Positions 53,450 to 61,780 of a DNA stretch of 61,780 bases are shown here, piece by piece. The stretch is from positions 1-61,780 of the forward strand of contig WOFQ01000092.1 of assembly GCA_012184525.1 (NCBI GenBank), written 5' to 3'. Source of the stretch: Xenoacremonium recifei. Taxonomy: Eukaryota; Ascomycota; Sordariomycetes; Hypocreales; Nectriaceae. The notes under the pieces are model-generated. The model was not told the DNA's origin. It saw only the letters and a list, made by a program, of their open reading frames with translations, and searched no databases. Position numbers and translations under genes: made by a program. How positions within the stretch are numbered: position 1 is the stretch's first letter; every line of letters begins with the position of its first letter.

Positions 53450-54784
53450 ATGTTCACACAATATTCTTACTACTGGATACCAGGCCTCTTGGTCCTCGTC
53501 AGTCCTTTTCTTTTCATGCTGCTCTTGTCCGACGAAATGCCTCGGAAACCGACATCCACCGATCCAGACTTGCCAACCGGAACACACACGATAGTAATCC
53601 TCGGTGCCGGCTTCGCAGGCGTCCCCCTCACTCACCACCTGCTCAAACACACTCCAACATCGGTTGGCCTGCGTGTGGTAGTTGTCAGTCCGAACGATGA
53701 CATGCTTTGGCCTTACGCAACGGTCCGTGCCATTCTGCCCGATAAGTTCGAAGACGAGAAGATTTTTCTTCCTTTAGGACCTGGCTTCGCCAAATACAGC
53801 CCCTCGATCTTCGAATACGTACTGGGCACCGCGCAGAGCCTGAACACCGAGGAGAAACAGGTGATGGTTGTATCGGCAACAGCGGACGAGCAACAACGGC
53901 AGCGAACCATCCAGTACGACACACTCATAATTGCCACCGGCTCCTCCTTCAAGGAAGCTATGCCCTTCAAGAACCTGGCCGACACAGCTGCCACCAAGGC
54001 CAAGATCCACAACTTGCGCGAGAGGATCGCTGCGGCTCGGTCAATTGTCGTGGCTGGTGCTGGCCAGACAGGCGTAGAGGTGGCAGGTGAGCTAGGACAG
54101 GAGTACGGGCTCGCTGGAATTAAAGAGATCACGCTGATAGCCGATGATACCCTGCTGCTAAAGCCCGAAACGCGAGACGACGTGCGCTATACAGCAGCTC
54201 GAGAGCTAACCAGGCTAAAAGTCAATATTGTGACGAACACGCGTGTCGTGGGTGTCACGACAACACTGACAGGCAAGCAATCTCTGATGCTGCGGACGAT
54301 CGACTGGAAGAACGAGACTAGCACCGACGCGGACGCGGCCACGACGAAGCTCGAGACCGACCTCTATATTCCCGCCTTTGGCGTGCGACCCAACACGGAC
54401 TTCGTACCGGTAGCCATGCTCGACGCCGAGGGTCGTGTAAAGGTCGACCGTGATACACTTCGGGCCACTGGCCACGCCAACGTGTTTGCCCTGGGCGATG
54501 CCGGTAATGCTGAGACGGCCACCGGGAAGCATGCGGATGCACAGGTACGCTTCCTGGCCCCCGCTCTGCAGGAATGGCTAGCCGGACGTGCCATGCCCTC
54601 CTATAAACCCGACGATAGAGTTATATTCGCCGTTACCATCGGCCCGTACCACGGCACCGGTCAGGTCGGCAGCTGGCGACTATGGGGTTGGATAATCCGC
54701 ATGACTATTGGCAAACATATGGGTACCAACTACGCCCCTGACATAGCGGCGGGGAAGAGGACCTTGACGGAAACTAACTGGTAG
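53450..54784 (+). CDS. AIF/AMID/FSP1-type FAD-dependent NAD(P)H oxidoreductase
   Basis: Intronless, 444 aa. The N-terminus has a hydrophobic membrane anchor (WIPGLLVLVSPFLFMLLL). Pyridine-nucleotide-disulfide oxidoreductase fold follows: FAD motif VILGAGFAGVPL near residue 49; DTLIIATGSSF; NAD(P) motif VVAGAGQTGVEVAGE near 205; ATG-type YIPAFGVRPNT; and VFALGDAGN. There is no redox-active CxxC, so it is not a thioredoxin-reductase-type enzyme. The layout matches AMID/FSP1 (AIFM2) and fungal Aif1-like proteins, which reduce quinones and are linked to cell death or lipid-peroxide protection. Its divergent NLR-like neighbour makes a cell-death role worth testing. Confidence 0.9.
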   Translation: MFTQYSYYWIPGLLVLVSPFLFMLLLSDEMPRKPTSTDPDLPTGTHTIVILGAGFAGVPLTHHLLKHTPTSVGLRVVVVSPNDDMLWPYATVRAILPDKFEDEKIFLPLGPGFAKYSPSIFEYVLGTAQSLNTEEKQVMVVSATADEQQRQRTIQYDTLIIATGSSFKEAMPFKNLADTAATKAKIHNLRERIAAARSIVVAGAGQTGVEVAGELGQEYGLAGIKEITLIADDTLLLKPETRDDVRYTAARELTRLKVNIVTNTRVVGVTTTLTGKQSLMLRTIDWKNETSTDADAATTKLETDLYIPAFGVRPNTDFVPVAMLDAEGRVKVDRDTLRATGHANVFALGDAGNAETATGKHADAQVRFLAPALQEWLAGRAMPSYKPDDRVIFAVTIGPYHGTGQVGSWRLWGWIIRMTIGKHMGTNYAPDIAAGKRTLTETNW

Positions 54785-55208
54785 CAAGGCCTCTTCAATA
54801 CCAAGAGTAGACTGGAGAGAATGGAGCGCAGAGCTTGCTTTCAAGATTTCACGCAATTTGAGTCCCCTAGACATCAGCCATTGCCATGCGTCGATGATAT
54901 CACATTAGAACATAGTGTCTAGTCAAAAGAATATATATCATCATAGGACACTCCTTCTTGTAAGGAGTCCAAGTTGCGATATTGGTACTTGAGTTCGGAT
55001 CATAGCAACGAGGCAGGTAAAAAAAGGTTCATTCCATAATCTAAGATTGGGCCAACTTCCTAGGTCTCCAACCCATGCTTCGGGTCACAGGCCGTGATAT
55101 TAGTTTGAAGATTGGATATGTGTGTGGTCTGTTCCTCCAAAGTTTCCCAAGAACTATACTGCTAATGACAACGAAACTAGACTACAAACGAGCATTAAGC
55201 ACTGTGTA
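54785..55208. other. Convergent intergenic region
   Basis: 3' flanks of the AIF-type and OPT genes. No gene. Confidence 0.5.
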
Positions 55209-57619
55209 TTACCATTCCTTTGGGCCAAAAGTCTGTCCTTCCTGGACCGTCTTCAGAACAGCGCTTGAAGTGGCATCAAGAGTGTTGAATACACCAACAT
55301 TCCCCCACCATTGCGGGATCGTCACAGTGGGAAAAGTAATGGCGAAGAAGATAACGATGGTGCTGATAACCAGTCCTGCATCCAAGGCGGCCGCGGTCGT
55401 GTAAGCGTAAGTTGACCACCAACCATTCCACTTGGTTCGGATCCATTTGTTGAAGATGAAGCCGAAGATAGCCCATGTCGAGAAGCTTAGGGGTGTTGCT
55501 GGTGGAAGCCAGCCCATAGCTCCCAGCATAATAGGCGCATTCAGGTGTCGAAAGAAAGGGATTTTAAGCACCTTGATTGCCACGTAAAACACTACGGGCA
55601 ATCCGGCTCCTATCAACCAGAACCAGTTGAAGACCGAGTACATGCCCCCTTCACCAAACATTCTACGTGGGCCGATTACCCCCCATACGATGCTGGCTGA
55701 GAAAAATGCACGTCCGTTCGGACACGTGAAGTGGGATTTCTGCAGGTTATCGCAGACATCGTCAATGTTGCCCAACGTCCAGTTCATCGTGGCAATCTGT
55801 ACGAACGACGCCCAAATGGTGGCTGCAACCTGACAGGTAAACGTAACCCTTGGGGGCACCTTCATATAATGCGCCAGTTTCAAGTCTCCGCTGTAGGTTT
55901 GTGCCTGACCCAAGACGATTGTGCTGTAGACCTTAAAGATCATCACGCCAATTGGCTTACCAGGGATCATGAAGCCGGCCAGAAATGGTGAGATAACATT
56001 GAGACTGAGAAGGATGTTCGATACGGCGAGAATCATGATGGTTGGAATCATAAACACGAGCGCAATGACGATGGCCAAGATGAAGCCCCACCAAGGTAGT
56101 TGAGAGTCGAATCCGAGAGCTGTACCGAATCCTAAGGCTACGGAGGCGACGAAGAGAACAGCATACCACCAATCAGGAGCTTCTGTATACTTTTCCATCA
56201 GCCTCAGATGGACGTCAGATTTCTGCTCTCGGGCAGCTTTGAAGCGATACCACACTTCTTTGCCATGAAACAAGCCAATGTGTATGAGCGTGGCTGTTAG
56301 GGCTGCAAACGAGAGACCATAATTGAGGGCAAGGGTGGGCGATAGGAAGAGTGGCGAGTACTCTTTATACTTCTGGGGATCAAAAGTAAACTTGCCACTC
56401 AGAATCTTGCTGACGTTGTAATAGTTCTGCGTATTATCATAGGTCTGTGAAGTGACTGCCGGAAGGTACTCGGAATACAGAGCGCCCGTGTATAGCATGC
56501 CGATGGACGTGATGATGAAGAACAAGAAGAGTCCGATGAGGGTATTCAAGTGGGCGCTGGTAGGCGCTAGAATGGGGTCCTGAAGATATGCTGTAACATA
56601 TGTCCAGTCAAAGGTGATTGGAATCAAGGAGAGTCCTGTGAACCCGCCAAATAACTGATTCAGGACAACATTTTTGGGCCTGATCCAAGTTATAAATGCG
56701 AAGACAGAGAGGCCCTGCCACAGGACTGCTGGTATCCAGTAATAGCAGAACATTCCAGATGCCACGATAATGAACCAGCGGTAACGGCTAATGCGCCAGC
56801 CGTTTGAGTGCACTCCATCACTTTTGCTTTTGTCATGAAGCGCGTAGAACAGGGAGGTGTTAGAAAACTGGCCAGGCCAGATCATTGCGGCTGGCCAAAC
56901 TAGAAATCGACGAAACATTCCCGCCATTCCAATTCCAATCAGCTGAGAGCTGAGGGTAAAAAGCAAAGAGAAGCCCCATCCGAGGTTGATGTTGTAGAAC
57001 GGTTTTCCTTGGAGTGCAATCAAGGCATCGGTACTGTAGGCGTAGCCAATGGAGACATTGGACATGAGGGTAATCACAACGTGTTCCTTGATATTGAATG
57101 GTCCAGGGTTGAGCGTCCAACGAATACCGAAGGTATTGAAGACACGGGTAGGCATGGTTTTAGCCCAGAGGCAGCCGAGAGGATACACCAGCAACTGAAC
57201 GACCAGTGCTGGAAAGTTGATCGCGGGACTCCTAGAAGGAAGAGGAGACATCAGAACATGCGTTTCAACATTTCCCGCGTCATTCCAGAGGACAATGCCT
57301 ACCTCATGCTAAGCAGCATATTGGCGGAAGATCCAAGAGTCACAAAGAAGGTGCCCAAGACCCAAGCCCTCAGCGTATTGGCTACTTCTTCGCCATCAGT
57401 GTTCCTCACCGCAGCTCGAACCTCTTCATACGGCGAGTCGTCTCCGAATGAATTGTCATCCTTAGTGACCTCTGTAGCATCGAAGTCGACCCGAGTTGCG
57501 GAAATCTCTCCGGCATCTTCTTTAGTCTTCTCGGCCAGGGAGCGTGGCTTTTCAGAGACTTCGATGGGTGCGATAGGGACACCCTGAATAGTATCCGAGA
57601 AATTTGGTGGATGATTCAT
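55209..57619 (-). CDS. Oligopeptide transporter (OPT family)
   Basis: Polytopic proton-coupled peptide transporter, about 775 aa in two exons joined across a roughly 70-bp intron (about 57303-57232). The first exon is a soluble acidic N-tail. It enters the membrane at TLRAWVLGTFFVTLGSSANMLLSMR and continues SPAINFPALVVQLL. Key OPT segments: NPGPFNIKEHVVITLMSNV (the NPG motif), YYWIPAVLWQ, DWTYVTAYLQDP, GFMIPGKPIGVMIFK, TYSGDLKLAHYMKVPPR and GPRRMFG. The frame extends to 57646, but only with a TTG; ATG 57619 has A at -3. Peptide specificity (tetra- or pentapeptides, glutathione) cannot be read from sequence. Confidence 0.94.
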
Positions 57620-58459
57620 CTTGAACAAGATTGCGACGTTCAACAATTACGAAGACGAAATATCGTGCCATGAGGGGCCATGCTATATAGTGAAAGGAGG
57701 AACTAGGTCACACAACCAATTCGTACAACATGATAACGCGCCAGTCTACGGTGGGATCCTCGACACATCATTCCCACATCAACCCTAGTAGTCCAGCTTG
57801 TCAACAGATATCCCTAGAGTGAAATGGGAAGGTTAAGGTACTTCATGGGGTAACATAGGCGATAACATGACTGGACACAGCAAGACCCCTCTTCCGGGAC
57901 TGGCCCGCGTAAAATACCATTGACCAGACATGCCTGATTAAAGGTTAGCTCTAGGGGACTTGCAAAAGGTCCTCATTACTCCTAGATATCAACCGGAATT
58001 GGCGGCGATGCTACTATAACTTAGATAAGAATTACGGGAGGCCACCCGATATGTCTTCATTCGGAAGTGGTTCCGACATTCAGTAACGTGGAGGACTCGA
58101 ATGCCAAGACCGCGGGACATAGCAAAGAGGGTCAATGACATGCCGGTGGGATAATTACGCAACCATGTAAGTGATAAGCAAGCATCGAAAGATATACGCG
58201 AGCGGGGAACCCTGCTCGATCACTTGAAACGGGATGTGGTGGAGTTTTGTGTTCTGCGTAAACCTCGGGCGTGGACCCGACACAAAGACAGGCCTCGGCA
58301 TCTCTCCCGCGCTTGGCATCCTTGCCGCCAGGTATTGGATGAATTGCAGGACCCACGCTCTTGATGCTTGATAAACAAGCAGCACTTGCAAAGTAGGGTG
58401 GACGGTGAAGGTCTCCTTGCCCCTCGATATCAGTATCAACGTCTTTCACCACGCTGGCA
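57620..58459. promoter_or_regulatory. Divergent promoter, OPT / DUF885 protein
   Basis: 840 bp with no recognised gene; minus-strand ORFs around 58132-58536 overlap the DUF885 start and look spurious. Confidence 0.45.
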
Positions 58460-60181
58460 ATGACGCGAGTACGGCCAACCAATAGCTCAACAGAGCCAAG
58501 CGCCTCACGTGGGCCAAGAGCCCAGTCCACGAGCATGTCTATGGCAGACCATGTAAGACGTACTCAAGCGGATCTTCACGAACTTAGTCGGTTTTATGAC
58601 ATTGACATTGCACCCCGCCGATATGACGCTTTGAAGAGATATCACAAAGATCAACTGGGTTGGCTCAGCGAGATCGAGTTTTCTTTTTTAACTCACGAAG
58701 CGAAGGTAGATTATATCTTGTTGAAAACCTTTCACACTCGACAGCTCAATCAACTCCATCTTCAAAAGTCAAACCAAGACAAAGTCGCCCCCTTGCTGCC
58801 CTTTGCGGATGCGCTTGTGCAGCTTCTTGAGGAGCGACAAGATGTCGAGCCTTTGGACGCCAAAGCAACTGCAGATGCGCTTAATGGCATCAATCTGTCC
58901 ATCAAACAAGTTCGAAGCAAGGTGCAGCATGGTGACTTTAACGTTACCGAGACAACTGGATACCTGGCGGTGAAGTCCATTTCAGGCCTTATTAAAAACC
59001 TGGGCGAGTGGTCAACTTTTTACTCCACTTACGATCCTTCTTATGATTACTGGGTGACCACGATATATCAAACTACGTACTCCTCATTGAGCGATTATCT
59101 CAACATTGTGGAGAAAGTCCTGGTTGGTATGAATAGCGAAAGCGGAAAAGACCCTATTGTTGGGGAGCCAATTGGCCGTGATGGTCTGAACGTTGAACTT
59201 GAGGCTGAGATGATCCCATACACGCCAGAAGAACTCCTCGATATTGGCAAACGGGAATTTGAATGGTGCGAGAAAGAGATGATCAAGCAATCGGAAGCTC
59301 TCGGCTATGGCCAAGACTGGAAAAGGGCTCTAGAGCACGTCAAGAACGATTACGTGGAACCTGGAGAACAGACTCAATTTGTCAAGAATCTAGTTGTCGA
59401 GGGGAGTAACTTCGTTACGGACCGGGACCTCGTTACTGTTCCGCCTTTGGCCAACTCAACTTGGCGCATGACCATGATTGAGGCTGAGAGGCAAAAGGTC
59501 TCTCCTTTCTTCCTTGGTGGCCACAAGATCCAGGTCTCGTACCCTACAACAACAATGGATCCTAATCTCAAATTGATGGTAATGCGTGGGAACAATAAGC
59601 ACTACGCTCGGGCTACAGCTTTCCACGAGATGTTTCCAGGACATCGTTTGCAACTTTATATGGCTGATAGGTACAATAGCCACCGAAGACGTCTCTTCGA
59701 CACGCCCTTCTATGTCGAAGGCTGGGCACTGTACTGGGAGTTTCTCTTCTACGAGCGGGATGACTTCCACCACTCACCTGAGAATCGAATTGGGGCTCTT
59801 TTCTGGAGGATGCATCGCTGCTTGCGCATTATCTTTTCTCTGAAATTCCACCTCGGAGAGATGACTGCCCAGGAGGCCGTTGACCTCCTAGTTGACAAAA
59901 TCCACCACGAAAGGAGCAACGCGGAGGGAGAGGTGCGGCGATCAGTCGAGGGTTCGTATTCTCCGCTTTACCAAGCAGCATATATGCTCGGCGCGCTACA
60001 ACTTTGGAAATTGAGGGAAATGGTGGTTGGCACCGGCACACTGTCAGAAAAGGAATTTCATGACGCAATTTTGAGAACCAATATGATGCCGATTGAGATG
60101 GTCAAGGCACTAATAATGAACGATGAGCTCTCGCCGGATTTTAAGGCCAAGTGGAAATTTTATGAGTTCCAGAAACATTAG
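58460..60181 (+). CDS. DUF885 (PF05960) metallopeptidase-like protein
   Basis: Intronless, up to 573 aa. HEMFPGH at residues 389-395 is the zinc-type HExxxGH motif of DUF885. It is followed by YVEGWALYWEFLFYE, which would supply a downstream acidic ligand, and by FHLGEMTAQEAVDLL and the family C-terminus. No signal peptide is evident, so it is probably cytosolic. An alternative ATG (MSMADHVRR, 58535) lies 25 codons in and begins nearer to the conserved region; the first stretch is Ser/Thr/Arg-rich. Bacterial relatives are thought to be peptidases, but fungal members are uncharacterised. Pairing with a peptide transporter in the divergent position is suggestive. Confidence 0.87.
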   Translation: MTRVRPTNSSTEPSASRGPRAQSTSMSMADHVRRTQADLHELSRFYDIDIAPRRYDALKRYHKDQLGWLSEIEFSFLTHEAKVDYILLKTFHTRQLNQLHLQKSNQDKVAPLLPFADALVQLLEERQDVEPLDAKATADALNGINLSIKQVRSKVQHGDFNVTETTGYLAVKSISGLIKNLGEWSTFYSTYDPSYDYWVTTIYQTTYSSLSDYLNIVEKVLVGMNSESGKDPIVGEPIGRDGLNVELEAEMIPYTPEELLDIGKREFEWCEKEMIKQSEALGYGQDWKRALEHVKNDYVEPGEQTQFVKNLVVEGSNFVTDRDLVTVPPLANSTWRMTMIEAERQKVSPFFLGGHKIQVSYPTTTMDPNLKLMVMRGNNKHYARATAFHEMFPGHRLQLYMADRYNSHRRRLFDTPFYVEGWALYWEFLFYERDDFHHSPENRIGALFWRMHRCLRIIFSLKFHLGEMTAQEAVDLLVDKIHHERSNAEGEVRRSVEGSYSPLYQAAYMLGALQLWKLREMVVGTGTLSEKEFHDAILRTNMMPIEMVKALIMNDELSPDFKAKWKFYEFQKH

Positions 60182-60650
60182 GAAATTATCGAATCGGTCC
60201 GTTATATATAACCTAGTCTCAATACATTCAATCTCCCGTTATCGAGTGGTGTTTCCAATGCTCAATTCTTTTGTAGGGAAGCCTCTGAATTGTTCTTGAG
60301 AACTTCTTGAAAACTTAAGTGTGGGGATGGATAAATGGCCCAGATCAGCAGAGAGCTTAATAAGGTGATGAGTATAAAAGCATATCATTCTTCTGCGACA
60401 GTCCATCCGCCCCGTAGGGCTCCAGGTTCCAAGTTATCCCTCTATTGCATTGGCGTGATGACAAAATGGCGTCCAAGTCACCTTTCCAAAAATGGCGGGC
60501 GGGGTGGCATCTATGACGTAACAATTAATAACGAGTATATCAATTGCAAACCACCATTCCTTACCCCATTCTTCGATTTTAACGACATTCTCTCACAATT
60601 CCATATCATTTCAATCCATCGCCTTGTAAATCGGGATCAACGATACCATA
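60182..60650. promoter_or_regulatory. DUF885 3' flank / SRPBCC promoter
   Basis: No gene recognised. Confidence 0.45.
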
Positions 60651-61222
60651 ATGACTTCTCGCATCCCCACCTCAACCTCGGTCAGCGAGTCTGCCCTCAT
60701 CGAGGCGCCATTCAGTGACGTTTGGCATCTTATCAAGCTTCAAGATTTCGGCAAATTCTACTCGGCCTTGGAGAAGAGCGAATGGGTCAAAGGCACTTCT
60801 CCAGACACTGACATCGTCAGATGGACTTTCAAAGATGGCACAATTCTGGAAGTAAAGCAAGAGGAGCACTCGGTAAACTTCATCAAGGATGATCTCTCAT
60901 GCTGGCAGTGATACTGAAGCTCATGTCAGACCATCGACCACTACATTACGTACAGTGTCATCTCATCTCAGCCAGCGTTGAGTTATACGTCGGTTGTAAG
61001 CACGGTACGGGTCTATCCCGTTACCTCTGGCAAGCATGAAGGCCACACTTTTGTCACCTGGAGTGGCCATTTCTCCAGTGATGCTGATGCCGGTACGTTT
61101 TTGTCCTGCCTATATATTACCTATCGCTGACATATGCTACGTGATTAGGTGTGATCGAGGATGCCAAGTTCAAGCGTCGAGAGGCTCTGTCCGATCTCGC
61201 CAAGGCAGTGTCGAAGAAGTAG
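60651..61222 (+). CDS. Small SRPBCC (Bet v1-like/START) protein
   Basis: Three exons (60651-60872, 60930-61092, 61149-61222), GT-AG with correct phases, 152 aa. The N-terminus SVSESALIEAPFSDVWHLIKLQDFGKFYSALEKSEWV is the strand-helix start of the polyketide cyclase/dehydrase-like SRPBCC fold. Next come IDHYITYSVISSQPALSYTSVVSTVRVYPVT, HTFVTWSGHFSSDADAGVIEDAKFKRREALSDL and the long C-terminal helix typical of the family. These proteins bind hydrophobic ligands; the substrate is unknown. Without splicing, the first frame stops at 60911, so the introns are required. Confidence 0.85.
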
Positions 61223-61670
61223 GAGTCCGGGGTAATTTCTTAGGGCAATTACAATGCCCTTGAATTTCACCTGTTGATTTGTTCCGAATTCTTAGTCACT
61301 AGTAACAAAATGAAAAGTTTAACGAAAATCATGGATTCCTATGTTCAATTAAAATTTCCATCATCAAAGCTGAAAAACTTTGATGCAAGCCTTTGAGACA
61401 ATCACCAAACGACCGAAAACTATGCCTGAGCCCTGTTTGACTAGCAAAATCCTGTACACCTAGTGAAAGGTTGAACCTTGTAAGTTACTGAGTTGTTGAA
61501 GCTCCTCGTAATGGGAATCAACTAAATTTGTCTACCCTACAGGGTATCTTATGTAAGGTTCTTGTCGCGACAGACACTTTCCTCTTACATCAACATCCCT
61601 TGGCATCCACTGTTAAGGGACTCGCACTAAATACACCCAATCACTAACAGACGCAACATAACATCCCGCG
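61223..61670. promoter_or_regulatory. Intergenic region before the partial gene
   Basis: SRPBCC 3' flank and upstream region of the gene at 61671. Nothing else seen. Confidence 0.45.
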
Positions 61671-61780
61671 ATGGCCTCAGTGCCAGTCGCCGCCCCCTTC
61701 GACACAGGCCCCGACACACCGACGCATCTGTCAAGACTTGCCAGAGCTCGGCTGCTCGCTGGAGCTGAACATGACATCCG
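61671..61780 (+). CDS. Partial gene, 5' end only, unrecognised
   Basis: ATG in a favourable context (CCGCGATGG) opens MASVPVAAPFDTGPDTPTHL and runs to the window edge for 36 codons. The start is polar and Pro/Thr-rich. I do not recognise it. It could be an exon of any protein; only the start is supported. Confidence 0.5.
   Translation, partial: MASVPVAAPFDTGPDTPTHLSRLARARLLAGAEHDI

Noticed and set aside
1..61780. Secondary-metabolite (PKS/NRPS/terpene) cluster
   Set aside because: Regulators, transporters, an FMO and an oxidoreductase mix are present, but there is no backbone enzyme. The content fits catabolism better.

Overview
This window is nuclear DNA of a filamentous ascomycete (Pezizomycotina). 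The genes are spaced about 0.3-1.3 kb apart on both strands and carry short (about 50-110 bp) mostly GT-AG introns. Several encode fungal-only families: Zn(II)2Cys6 regulators, DHA2/ACS/JEN-like/UNC-93-like MFS carriers, an OPT transporter and a NACHT STAND protein. I see no rRNA, tRNA, CRISPR array, transposase, PKS or NRPS. The genus cannot be fixed from the sequence; all functions come from motif reading and gene models were spliced by eye.

1-8.1 kb: a DHA2 drug-type exporter, a secreted carboxylesterase, a GNAT acetyltransferase and a PIG3-type quinone oxidoreductase.

8.2-21.6 kb, the most striking block: a class II aldolase-like protein, a LigI-like amidohydrolase, a JEN-like carboxylate carrier, a DUF1932-type NAD-binding dehydrogenase, a Zn2Cys6 regulator, a TcuA-like FAD dehydrogenase, and a second amidohydrolase that keeps every LigI (2-pyrone-4,6-dicarboxylate hydrolase) active-site residue I can recall. 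Four intergenic regions in this block carry CGGA-N7-9-TCCG inverted repeats that fit a Zn2Cys6 regulator. Read together, this looks like a co-regulated catabolic cluster for a pyrone/tricarboxylate intermediate of aromatic breakdown.

22.9-34.9 kb: a sugar-type transporter, a 7-bladed beta-propeller lactonase (the fold of fungal carboxymuconate lactonizing enzyme), an aldo/keto reductase whose catalytic Tyr lies in an 8-nt microexon, an NTF2-like/FMO flavoprotein, and a second Zn2Cys6 regulator divergent from the FMO.

35.0-49.2 kb: a Gfo/Idh/MocA oxidoreductase, an SDR, an ACS (Dal5-like) carrier, an adenosine-deaminase-like protein lacking the canonical HAGE glutamate, an UNC-93-like MFS protein, a third Zn2Cys6 regulator and a large amidase. 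This is a plausible second catabolic cluster, for a nitrogenous compound.

49.3-61.8 kb: an NLR-like NACHT protein divergent from an AIF/AMID/FSP1-type flavoprotein across a tandem-repeat intergenic region, then an OPT peptide transporter, a DUF885 metallopeptidase-like protein, a small SRPBCC protein, and the first codons of a gene cut by the window end.
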